Of a stretch of 28,174 bases of DNA, positions 1 through 6,693 are shown piece after piece (position 1 is the stretch's first letter; every line of letters begins with the position of its first letter). The notes below the pieces were generated by a model. It was not told the DNA's origin. It was given only the letters and a program-made list of their open reading frames with translations, and searched no databases. This DNA is from a bacterium. Lineage in GTDB: Bacteria > JAHJDO01. Made by a program: the position numbers and the translations under genes. The stretch spans positions 1 to 28,174 of the forward strand of contig JAUWOV010000010.1 in the NCBI GenBank assembly GCA_030611945.1, given 5' to 3'.

Positions 1-1796
1 AAAAACTCTGGTTTGCCAATAAATAAATCATCATTTATTGTGCTGGAAAGTCCTGCTCCAGTGTCAGAATCAACCTCAACTCCATCAAAATATAACTTCT
101 GATTGCCACTGCTATCCATTGTTCCTGCAAGATGATGCCAAGCTTCTGCAAGTAGTGTTTGAGTTTGACTTGTGTTCGTTATAGTTGTTCCATCATTTGT
201 TATAAATCTAATTATATCATCGCTAGCTGCGTATTCTAATATAAAACCCCTACCTCCAGGAACCATTTGACTAGCGCCCTTGCTTACTATTCTCTGTCTT
301 TTAATATCATCATTCGTATTAAACCACGCCTCAACCGTGATCGCATCAGTGATGTTAAGCGAGGCGTCATGACCGCAATTAATATAATCCCCACTCCCAT
401 CAAAACTCAACGCGCTCTGAAAAACTGCTGAATCCTCTGACGCATCTCCCCACTTACAGCCGTGAACAATGCCTGTATTGCTGTATGTGGATTCATCATA
501 CACAGTGGAATTATTTGCAGACTCGCCAGATAAGCCTACCCCTTCGTCAAAGTGCCAAAGAGCTCTCAAGTCACCCTCGTCTTTTCTCAGGCGCGAGTCT
601 CCTCTTCTGTATGGTTCGTCGCCACTGCCTGGAATACTCGGGTCATTCCATTCTATTGTTTTCCACACAACAGGAGAATCAGCATCGTAAGTGGAGGAAA
701 GCAGCACACCTGTGTCGTAATAAACACAGGTTGTTTCATCTCCTACTGTTGCTGCCGGCTCAGATGAAGCATATTTACGGATCCTAATCAAATCAACCCA
801 GTAATCATGCCCGCCAAAAATGTATACTCGTGTGAATGAAGAATAAGATGAATCTGAACTGCTATGCTGACCATCCAATGACCCACCCACATATCTATTA
901 GCAATTATCTCATTATTTGATTTTACAATAAACTGCGCTTCAACCCAAGTATCCGTATAACTTGTTACTCCTGATGTAGAGGTAGCAGCCCCGCTATAAG
1001 CGGTTCTTATATCTTTTCCAATTGCTCCAGAGTGTACATAACGCCATCCATAACCATTGCCACTATTATCTATTAAACCAATTCTATCAGCAGCGCCTCC
1101 ACCGTAACCAGAATTTCTATTTAACCAAAATTCCAAAACTATATCTCTTCCCAAAGTTTGCCCTATATCTTTATAAGCACCATTTGGGTCGTTTGCAGTT
1201 GTTTTATGCGCTGAATAGGTTCCTTCATATTTTCTTGTGTTATCATGTTCCACTTCCCCGCTACCATATTTTGTCCATCCTGACCATGTTTCCATGTCGT
1301 CAAAGAACTCAAAAACTGCAGTTCCATTGCTTGCGGAACTCGCTGAAGAGTTGCCGTAATACATATATATCCTGCTTGTTCCGGAATTAGTAACTTTAAC
1401 CCAAATAGTTGAAGTTCCAGTATCATCCCATTCCTCAATCCAGTAGGATAGAGAATTGTGATCAGCGTCATAAAATCTAATGTCTTCTCCAGCGGCTTCT
1501 ACGTTATCATAAGGATTACCCATTTTCTCAGTAGTAAGTTCAACTTTTACTTGATAGTTATCCTGTGAAGTTGCAGGGACTAAAGTTATTGGTCTTTTAT
1601 ATTGCCATTCATTTGCGTCGATTGTATCAATTGATATTTGTCCCTCTACGCCAGTGTCAACATAGACTCCTGTATCGTAGCGGTCTGCAGCATACCAGAG
1701 ACACTGCGAATCGCCTTCTGACCAATCGGTCTGGGTCCAGGAGAAGGCAGGAACGGAAGAGGCAAATAGTAAACAGATACCAAGAAACAATGGCAA
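1..1796 (-). CDS. Secreted DUF2341/LamG-domain protein, C-terminus beyond window
   Basis: One minus-strand frame stays open from about 1877 to the window edge, about 598 codons from the TTG at 1796. I followed it by conserved Trp codons (plus-strand cca at 1737, 1605, 1440, 798, 648, 555, 324), all in phase. A hydrophobic export signal (PLFLGICLLFASSVPAFS) comes first. A DUF2341 domain follows at about residues 60-156 (NEWQYKRPITL ... IRFYDADHNSLSYWIEEW ... IYMYYGN), then a second lectin-like stretch with FFDDMETWSGW. A LamG/concanavalin A-like jelly roll begins near residue 461 (ALSFDGSGDYINCG ... ITVEAWFNT ... WHHLAGTMD ... KLYFDGVEVD) and runs off the edge. Such proteins are usually large surface or extracellular adhesins, often binding carbohydrate; the ligand here is unknown. 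The start is uncertain: one extra T in the run at 1795-1798 would join an ATG at 1807 in frame. An alternative TTG at 1874 would read through the upstream repeat. Confidence 0.88.
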   Translation of the reverse strand, partial: MPLFLGICLLFASSVPAFSWTQTDWSEGDSQCLWYAADRYDTGVYVDTGVEGQISIDTIDANEWQYKRPITLVPATSQDNYQVKVELTTEKMGNPYDNVEAAGEDIRFYDADHNSLSYWIEEWDDTGTSTIWVKVTNSGTSRIYMYYGNSSASSASNGTAVFEFFDDMETWSGWTKYGSGEVEHDNTRKYEGTYSAHKTTANDPNGAYKDIGQTLGRDIVLEFWLNRNSGYGGGAADRIGLIDNSGNGYGWRYVHSGAIGKDIRTAYSGAATSTSGVTSYTDTWVEAQFIVKSNNEIIANRYVGGSLDGQHSSSDSSYSSFTRVYIFGGHDYWVDLIRIRKYASSEPAATVGDETTCVYYDTGVLLSSTYDADSPVVWKTIEWNDPSIPGSGDEPYRRGDSRLRKDEGDLRALWHFDEGVGLSGESANNSTVYDESTYSNTGIVHGCKWGDASEDSAVFQSALSFDGSGDYINCGHDASLNITDAITVEAWFNTNDDIKRQRIVSKGASQMVPGGRGFILEYAASDDIIRFITNDGTTITNTSQTQTLLAEAWHHLAGTMDSSGNQKLYFDGVEVDSDTGAGLSSTINDDLFIGKPEF

Positions 1797-1798
1797 AA

Positions 1799-1838
1799 TT
1801 TCCGCATTGTAGGGGCGGGGGCTTGCCTCCGCCCGTCC
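1799..1838 (-). repeat. GC-rich hairpin repeat, copy 1 (CTACAATG type)
   Basis: Read on the minus strand the element is GGACGGGCGGAGGC...GCCCCTACAATGCGGAAAT. GGGCGG and CCGCCC form a stem around a GGC/GCC inner stem. It abuts the signal-peptide codons of the LamG protein and supplies a potential ATG at 1807. Related copies lie at 1961-2003, 3571-3611 and 11067-11095. Confidence 0.85.
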
Positions 1839-1860
1839 ACAGATTAAATCTTGAGTGCGT

Positions 1861-1899
1861 TTTAGAATTTTCAATTTTCAATTTCTAATTTCCAATCAA
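1861..1899. repeat. AT-rich interspersed repeat (GGAAATTAGAAATTGAAAATT type)
   Basis: Tandem-like AATTTTCAATTTTCAATTTCTAATTTCC on the plus strand. Its reverse complement resembles 13239-13264 (GGAAATTAGAAACTAAAAAATT) and the right half of the long palindromic repeats at 5827 and 17879. It is one of several units stacked in the 388-base leader of the LamG gene, which otherwise holds no gene. Confidence 0.5.
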
Positions 1900-1929
1900 T
1901 TATTAATTCTATAATTTCTAAGCCAATCA

Positions 1930-1949
1930 GGGCACGGCGCGCCGTGCCC
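1930..1949. repeat. Perfect 20-bp GC palindrome
   Basis: GGGCACGGCG followed by CGCCGTGCCC is fully self-complementary and is then followed by CTAC, as in the CTACAATG repeats. It looks like a sister family of GC-rich hairpin. It lies between copies 1 and 2 of the CTACAATG element. Confidence 0.85.
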
Positions 1950-1960
1950 CTACATTTAAC

Positions 1961-2003
1961 CCGATTTCCGCATTGTAGGGACGGCGCTTGCCTCCGCCCG
2001 TCC
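1961..2003 (-). repeat. GC-rich hairpin repeat, copy 2
   Basis: On the minus strand this reads GGACGGGCGGAGGCAAGC, then GCCGTCCCTACAATGCGG and AAATCGGG. It is nearly identical to copy 1 and in the same orientation. It follows directly after an orphan start site at 2024. Confidence 0.85.
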
Positions 2004-2021
2004 TTCGATATTCGCATTTGT

Positions 2022-2035
2022 CATTCTTCCTCACC
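2022..2035 (-). promoter_or_regulatory. Orphan ribosome-binding site and ATG upstream of the LamG gene
   Basis: The minus strand carries GGTGAGGAAGA directly before ATG (2024). This is a good Shine-Dalgarno and start arrangement, and the ATG is in the same phase as the LamG frame. After about eight codons the frame enters repeat copy 2 and stops near 1957. It may be the original start of the LamG gene, now cut off by inserted repeats. That is inference. Confidence 0.45.
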
Positions 2036-2074
2036 TAATATATAAACAAGCAACTTTCGTGCCAAAACTTAAAG

Positions 2075-2178
2075 ACAGGCACAGAGGCACAGAGTTAGTA
2101 GAATGGCAGACGTTTTTGCTTTGTGCCTTTGGAACTTTGTGCCTATTCTTTCGTTTGCCTCTGTCACTTTGTGCCTTT
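2075..2178. repeat. GGCACAGAG/CTTTGTGCC inverted-repeat hairpin, solo copy A
   Basis: Left arm GGCACAGAGGCACAGAG (from 2077) faces several right-arm units of CTTTGTGCC up to about 2176, with about 25 unrelated bases between. The stretch carries no gene. It lies just beyond the 3' end of the DUF1015 gene. It shares its arm sequence with the repeats flanking the four-helix-bundle gene (27035-27486) and with copy B at 20489. Confidence 0.8.
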
Positions 2179-2184
2179 TTAAAT

Positions 2185-3480
2185 TTATAATTTATTTATA
2201 ACCAGTCCTGTAAGTAATTTGGGATAGAAATATGTGGATTTTTGAGGCATAACTTCACCTTTAAGCGATATATTCTTAATCTGGCTGAGCTTCGTTGGAT
2301 TTAAGAACAAGACAATTTGATAATTCTCATTATCCAGACAACTTATTGCTTCTTCTCTGTCAGATACGTAGTTTATATTCTTCTGGTGTTTCACACTTTC
2401 ATCTGTAATTCCAAGTATGTTTTCAATAATTATCTTATGCAGGATTGCAACATCAAGCTCTTTCCACGCATCAGGTATATTTTCTTGAACAAGGGGTTTC
2501 AACCCCTTGCTTTTCAGAGTTAATGCGTAAAATTCTCCTTTTGAGGTATTACCTCTTCCCAAATATAGACCAAACACGTGTTTATCTATATTTTTATCCA
2601 TATATTCAAATAGTTCTTTTTTGTTTGTACTGAGGACATCAAAATAAGCAGATAAATTTTGTTTAAATGTAGATTTGTCAAATCCAGGCAGATCTTTTAT
2701 GAGTCTGTGGGTCGGAAGAACAACGAGTCCAGAATCATCCATTGCGCATAAGTACATCATGATGAAGTTATAAGGTTCGTCTCCCGTATGATTTTTATTT
2801 TTTTTAGCCATTTGTTTTTTATAATTAAGCGCTGTTTCATATCTGTGATGTCCGTCGGCAATGAAGACTTTTTTGTCATGCATGGCGCTAGTAATTGTAT
2901 GAATGTCACTTTTGTCCGCAACTGCCCATAGTTTGTGTTTTTCTCCTTTTGTATCTGTAATATCTATAATAGGTGAGTCAGAAGTGTATTTTTTTAGTAT
3001 TTGAGATATTGCGTTTCCATTCTCCTGATACAGCCCGAATATTTGAGAAAGATTCGCTTTGCATGCGCTCATTAATTTTAGCCTGTCTTCTTTGGGAGCG
3101 CTCAACGTTTTCTCATGGGGCAGAACAGTTCCCTGCTTAAAGTCTTCCAATTCCAGCAGACATATAAAACCTGTTCTTGTTATATCCTCTCCATTAATAT
3201 TGAAGATCTGCCGATATATGTATATTGAGGGACTTTCGTCTCTTTTTATAATATCAGAGTCCAACCATTGATTAAGCAGGTTGCCTGCAGTGCTGTATTT
3301 ATCACTTTCTCCGTCAGGCTCAGGCAGTATGAGTCTTGTGATATTATACGGACTGGAATCTAGATAGTCTTGTTTTTCCTGTTCAGAGATTACGTCATAC
3401 GGCGGCGAAACAACCTTTTCTAAATCTCCAATTTTTTTACTGTTGTACTTAATCCCTCTAAAGGGTTTGATGACAGCCAT
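2185..3480 (-). CDS. DUF1015 family protein
   Basis: A 431-residue protein of the DUF1015 family, whose biochemical function is not established. The start at 3480 gives the family's usual opening (MAVIKPFRGIKYN); an upstream in-frame ATG at 3522 would add 14 atypical residues. Recognisable family motifs are VVSPPYDVIS near the N-terminus, LPHEKTLSAPKEDRL in the middle, and FIADGHHRYETAL. The protein is likely cytoplasmic, with no signal peptide or membrane segment. It is transcribed divergently from the NfnAB-like pair. No clear Shine-Dalgarno precedes either start. Near residue 325 the coding sequence contains a perfect palindrome (2490-2509) that looks like an in-frame repeat insertion. DUF1015 genes often sit near serine/amino-acid metabolism genes in other genomes; nothing here tests that. 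Confidence 0.9.
   Translation of the reverse strand: MAVIKPFRGIKYNSKKIGDLEKVVSPPYDVISEQEKQDYLDSSPYNITRLILPEPDGESDKYSTAGNLLNQWLDSDIIKRDESPSIYIYRQIFNINGEDITRTGFICLLELEDFKQGTVLPHEKTLSAPKEDRLKLMSACKANLSQIFGLYQENGNAISQILKKYTSDSPIIDITDTKGEKHKLWAVADKSDIHTITSAMHDKKVFIADGHHRYETALNYKKQMAKKNKNHTGDEPYNFIMMYLCAMDDSGLVVLPTHRLIKDLPGFDKSTFKQNLSAYFDVLSTNKKELFEYMDKNIDKHVFGLYLGRGNTSKGEFYALTLKSKGLKPLVQENIPDAWKELDVAILHKIIIENILGITDESVKHQKNINYVSDREEAISCLDNENYQIVLFLNPTKLSQIKNISLKGEVMPQKSTYFYPKLLTGLVINKL
2490..2509. repeat. 20-bp palindrome inside the DUF1015 gene
   Basis: CAAGGGGTT, a two-base centre TC, then AACCCCTTG: perfect 9-bp arms. On the coding strand it is translated in frame as part of KSKGLKPLVQE. Confidence 0.75.
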
Positions 3481-3530
3481 AGTAGATAAAGCGTACTGTA
3501 TTTGGGAATAAAATTCAAGCATTTTTGCGC

Positions 3531-3559
3531 TTGTAATTTAATAGGTGCTAAAGTATATT
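3531..3559 (+). promoter_or_regulatory. Possible sigma70-type promoter for the NfnAB-like operon
   Basis: TTGTAA (3531-3536) and TATATT (3554-3559) with a 17-base spacer, in the divergent intergenic region about 65 bases upstream of the start at 3623. The -35 match is weak (4 of 6), so this is tentative. Confidence 0.35.
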
Positions 3560-3570
3560 AAAAATGGAAA

Positions 3571-3611
3571 CGGGCGGAGGCAAGCCCCGCCCCTACAATG
3601 TGGAAATCGGG
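3571..3611 (+). repeat. GC-rich hairpin repeat, copy 3
   Basis: CGGGCGGAGGCAAGCCCCGC then CCCTACAATGTGGAAATCGGG on the plus strand. It lies in the leader of the gene starting at 3623, in the same orientation relative to that gene as the other copies. Its terminal GGG merges with the Shine-Dalgarno GGGAAGG. Confidence 0.85.
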
Positions 3612-3622
3612 AAGGATTTTAT

Positions 3623-4468
3623 ATGCACAAAATATTAGATGTAAAACAGTTATCAAAAGACATAAAAAGCATGACGGTCTCAGCACCAGAAATATCCAAA
3701 AGAGCAAAGCCAGGGCAATTTATAGTGCTTAGGATAGATGAGAAAGGAGAAAGAATACCTCTTACGATAAATGATTTTGATGTAAAAACAGGCAGTATTA
3801 CCATAATATTTCAGGAAGTTGGGAAAACAACTAGAAAATTGGGAATGCTGAAAAAGGGGGATTTCTTAATTGATGTTGCGGGACCGCTCGGGCATCCGGG
3901 AAGGGTGGAGAAACTCGGCACGGTTGTATGTATCGGAGGAGGAGTCGGAGCAGCGGTTATATATCCTGAAGCCAGGGCATTAAAGGAGATAGGGAATAAC
4001 GTTCTCTCAATAATTGGGGCAAGAAGCGGAGATATGATTATTCTTGAAGACAAAATGCGGAAAATCAGCGATGAATTGTTTATTACAACAGACGATGGCT
4101 CATACGGAAGAAAAGGCGTTGTTACAGATCCGTTAAAGGAGATATTGACAAAAAAGAAGATAGATCTGGTCATAGCTATCGGACCTATAATTATGATGAA
4201 GTTTGTATGTCTTATGACAAAGCAGTTCAACATTCCGACAATTGTTAATCTCAACCCTATAATGGTGGATGGTACAGGTATGTGCGGTTCGTGCAGGGTA
4301 ACTGTGGGGAATGAGGTAAAGTTTGCGTGTGTTGATGGTCCTGAATTTGACGGACATCTTGTTGATTTTGATGAGCTTGCAAAAAGAAATGCCAGATTTG
4401 CAGAGGAAGAGAAGAAGTCTTCGTATGAATTTAAAAAGGAGTTATGCAGATGCAAAAAAGACTCCTAA
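3623..4468 (+). CDS. Ferredoxin-NADP reductase/sulfide dehydrogenase small subunit (NfnA/SudB-like)
   Basis: A 281-residue flavin and Fe-S subunit of the ferredoxin:NADP+ oxidoreductase superfamily. The start at 3623 is chosen because GGGAAGG lies 8 bases upstream; the longer open frame back to 3545 only translates the repeat. In order: flavin-binding barrel with RIPLTI (44-49), NAD(P)-binding CIGGGVG (103-109), and a C-terminal 2Fe-2S site with Cys221, Cys224 and Cys236 in MCGSC ... FACVDGPEFDGH. Asp216 just before the cysteines may be the fourth ligand, as reported for NfnA. Its 3' end overlaps the next gene, the usual NfnA-NfnB (or SudB-SudA) arrangement. The pair would transfer electrons between NAD(P)H, ferredoxin and a second acceptor. 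Whether it bifurcates electrons or reduces polysulfide cannot be told from sequence alone. Confidence 0.88.
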   Translation: MHKILDVKQLSKDIKSMTVSAPEISKRAKPGQFIVLRIDEKGERIPLTINDFDVKTGSITIIFQEVGKTTRKLGMLKKGDFLIDVAGPLGHPGRVEKLGTVVCIGGGVGAAVIYPEARALKEIGNNVLSIIGARSGDMIILEDKMRKISDELFITTDDGSYGRKGVVTDPLKEILTKKKIDLVIAIGPIIMMKFVCLMTKQFNIPTIVNLNPIMVDGTGMCGSCRVTVGNEVKFACVDGPEFDGHLVDFDELAKRNARFAEEEKKSSYEFKKELCRCKKDS

Positions 4469-5880
4469 TGCCTGAGCAGCTGCCGCAGGATAGAATAAAG
4501 AACTTTAATGAGGTTGCCCTTGGATATACCGAGGATCAAGCAGTTGCAGAGGCAAAAAGATGTCTGCAATGTAAAAAAGCTCCGTGTATGCCGGGATGCC
4601 CTGTAGAAATAGATATTCCGGGATTTATAGAACTTATTGCAAAACGCAAGTTTTCCGAGGCGCTGAATATACTAAGAGAGAAGAATAATCTTCCTGCTAT
4701 TTGCGGTCGTGTTTGTCCTCAGGAGACACAATGTGAAATAGTATGTACTTTGAAGAAAAAGGGAGAACCTGTTGCAATTGGGAGGTTGGAAAGATTTGCC
4801 GCAGACTGGGGGAGAAAGAATAGACGACAGACCACAGACCATAGACCACAGACAACAGGCGAAAAACCGCGAGCAGCAGTTATAGGGGCGGGACCGGCCG
4901 GGTTGACATGCGCTGGGGATCTGGCAAAAACAGGTTGGAAGGTTACTATCTTTGAATCTTTGCATGCGCCTGGAGGGGTGTTAAGATACGGTATTCCTGA
5001 ATTCAGGATGCCGAGAGATGTTCTTGATTATGAGATAGAATATGTTAAAAATCTGGGAGTAGAGATTAAGACAAATATTATAGTTGGAAGAACTGTTACA
5101 ATTGAGGAATTATTTGACGCAGGTTACAAAGCTGTATTTATTGGTACAGGCGCAGGATTTCCGTATTTTTTGGGAATACCGGGTGAAAATTATAATGGTG
5201 TTTATTCTGCCAATGAATTTCTTACAAGAGCAAATCTTATGAAGGCTTACAAGTTCCCTGAATATGACACTCCGATCAAGGTAGGAAAGAAGGTTGCTGT
5301 AGTTGGGGCAGGGAATGTGGCTATGGATTCAGCAAGAGTTGCGCTGCGTCTTGGAGCAGAAAAGGTTTGCATAATCTATCGCCGTTCGCGTTCTGAAATG
5401 CCTGCGAGAGCTGAAGAGATCCATCATGCAGAAGAAGAAGGAATAGAACTTAATCTGCTTACATTGCCTATTGAGATAATTGGGGATGACAAAGGCTGGG
5501 TCAAGCAGATGAGATGTCTCAAAATGAAACTTGGAGAACCTGACGATTCAGGAAGAAGAAGACCTGTCAAAATAGATGGGTCAGAGTATTTGGAAGACAT
5601 AGATACAGTAGTTATTGCAATTGGGCAAGGACCGAATCCGTTATTGTTATCCCAAACTTCCGGACTGAAGCTGAATAAAAGAGGAAACATAGTTGCCGAT
5701 GATATTACAGGAGAAACCTCTCTTGAGGGAGTATACGCTGGAGGGGACATTGTAACAGGCGCAGCTACAGTAATTGAGGCTATGGGAGCAGGTAAGAGAG
5801 TTGCCAGAGCTATAGATAACGGCGTAAATTCGAAGCACGAAGCACGAAATACTAAACAATATCAAATGACCAAAATATAA
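4450..5880 (+). CDS. NADPH-dependent glutamate synthase small chain-like subunit (NfnB/SudA/GltD family)
   Basis: A 476-residue partner of the preceding subunit. ATG 4450 lies 8 bases after AAGGAG; ATG 4444, also possible, would be only 2 bases from it. The N-terminal Fe-S domain has CLQCKKAPCMPGCPVEIDIP and CGRVCPQETQCEIVC, the two four-Cys sets for 4Fe-4S clusters. Then come the FAD Rossmann motif VIGAGPAGLTCA, the NAD(P) motif VAVVGAGNVAMDSARVALRLG with YRRSRSEMPAR, and the C-terminal VYAGGDIVTGAATVIEAMGAG. Two parts appear repeat-derived. RRQTTDHRPQTTGEK (about 125-139) sits exactly in the linker between the Fe-S and FAD domains. The last 17 residues (NSKHEARNTKQYQMTKI) are encoded by the palindromic repeat starting at 5827. 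Catalytic motifs are intact, so the gene is probably functional. Confidence 0.9.
   Translation: MQKRLLMPEQLPQDRIKNFNEVALGYTEDQAVAEAKRCLQCKKAPCMPGCPVEIDIPGFIELIAKRKFSEALNILREKNNLPAICGRVCPQETQCEIVCTLKKKGEPVAIGRLERFAADWGRKNRRQTTDHRPQTTGEKPRAAVIGAGPAGLTCAGDLAKTGWKVTIFESLHAPGGVLRYGIPEFRMPRDVLDYEIEYVKNLGVEIKTNIIVGRTVTIEELFDAGYKAVFIGTGAGFPYFLGIPGENYNGVYSANEFLTRANLMKAYKFPEYDTPIKVGKKVAVVGAGNVAMDSARVALRLGAEKVCIIYRRSRSEMPARAEEIHHAEEEGIELNLLTLPIEIIGDDKGWVKQMRCLKMKLGEPDDSGRRRPVKIDGSEYLEDIDTVVIAIGQGPNPLLLSQTSGLKLNKRGNIVADDITGETSLEGVYAGGDIVTGAATVIEAMGAGKRVARAIDNGVNSKHEARNTKQYQMTKI
4823..4855 (+). repeat. ACCACAGACC-type tandem repeat within coding sequence
   Basis: GACGACAGACCACAGACC followed by ATAGACCACAGAC: degenerate copies of a roughly 9-10 base unit in frame inside the NfnB-like gene. 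It encodes RRQTTDHRPQTT between the Fe-S and FAD domains. Confidence 0.75.
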
Positions 5881-5960
5881 ATGTTCAAAACAACGTTTTG
5901 AATTTTGAGAATTAGAATTTTAAATTTGTTTCGAGTTTCGGATTTAGGATTTCGAGTTTT
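5827..5960. repeat. Long imperfect palindromic repeat, copy D1
   Basis: Begins AATTCGAAGCACGAAGCACG and ends near GGATTTCGAGTTTT, with a central hairpin TTCAAAAC-AAC-GTTTTGAA at 5884-5902. Outer parts are also roughly complementary (TTCGAAGCACGAAAT against TTTCGAGTTTCGG). A close second copy, D2, lies at 17879-18012. The left end codes the C-terminal tail of the NfnB-like protein. The element fills the whole 96-base gap before the racemase gene. Confidence 0.85.
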
Positions 5961-5976
5961 GCTTTAAAGGAGTTCA

Positions 5977-6693
5977 GTGAATATTTACAAAGAAAAGACT
6001 ATCGGCATTATAGGCGGAATGGGTCCTGCTGCAACTTCTGATTTACTCAGCAGAATAATAAAACTCACTAAAGCAAAAAAAGATCAGGATCATATCCATG
6101 TAATTGTTGATAATAATCCCAAGATTCCTGACAGATCTCAAGCAATATTCGAAAAGGGCAAGAGTCCTGTTCCTGCATTAATAGAATCAGGGAAAATGCT
6201 TGAGCGGGCAAAAGCAGATTTTATTATAATTCCTTGTAACACAGCACATTTCTTCTATGATGAACTTAAAGGGCATCTCAAAATTCCAATAGTTCATATG
6301 ATAAGAGAAGTTGCAAAAAAGATTCATAAGGAATATCCTGATATTAGAAAAGTTGGATTACTATCTACTCAAGGCACAATAAAAGCCGGGTTGTATCAGA
6401 AAGAGCTGAAGGATTTTGGGATAGAGGTAATCAAAGTTGATGAGAAAGTACAGGATATGGTTACTGAGGCAATATTCGGGGCGGGGGGAATAAAATGCGG
6501 ATGTCTGGAAGGAAAGAGTAAGAAGCTGATTTATAATGCAATTGATAATCTTATAAACAATGGTGCAGAACTTATAATAGGCGGATGTACGGAGATCCCG
6601 CTTGTGGTAGATTTAGAAACAGTTGTTTTGCCATTTATTAATTCTAATCAGGTATTAGCAGAGTCAGCTGTAAGTATAGCTAAAGGCGATTGA
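5977..6693 (+). CDS. Aspartate/glutamate racemase family protein
   Basis: A 238-residue member of the cofactor-independent Asp/Glu racemase family. It has the typical IIGGMGPAAT start, VDNNPKIPDR, and the two catalytic cysteines Cys87 (IIPCNTAHFF) and Cys204 (GGCTEIPLV). It would interconvert L- and D-aspartate, or a related amino acid, in the cytoplasm. Start is GTG 5977 with AAGGAG a few bases upstream. The stop overlaps the next start (TGATG at 6691-6695), so the two genes are translationally coupled. D-aspartate can enter peptidoglycan cross-links, but the substrate is not proven here. The motifs favour aspartate racemase over MurI glutamate racemase. Confidence 0.88.
   Translation: MNIYKEKTIGIIGGMGPAATSDLLSRIIKLTKAKKDQDHIHVIVDNNPKIPDRSQAIFEKGKSPVPALIESGKMLERAKADFIIIPCNTAHFFYDELKGHLKIPIVHMIREVAKKIHKEYPDIRKVGLLSTQGTIKAGLYQKELKDFGIEVIKVDEKVQDMVTEAIFGAGGIKCGCLEGKSKKLIYNAIDNLINNGAELIIGGCTEIPLVVDLETVVLPFINSNQVLAESAVSIAKGD

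Noticed and set aside
469-787. Overlapping plus-strand open frames of 71-100 codons
   Set aside because: The minus-strand LamG frame is continuous here with conserved Trp codons; the plus-strand frames have no domain or start signal.
3811-4455. 214-codon minus-strand open frame
   Set aside because: Shadow of the NfnA-like gene, which has complete flavin and Fe-S motifs.
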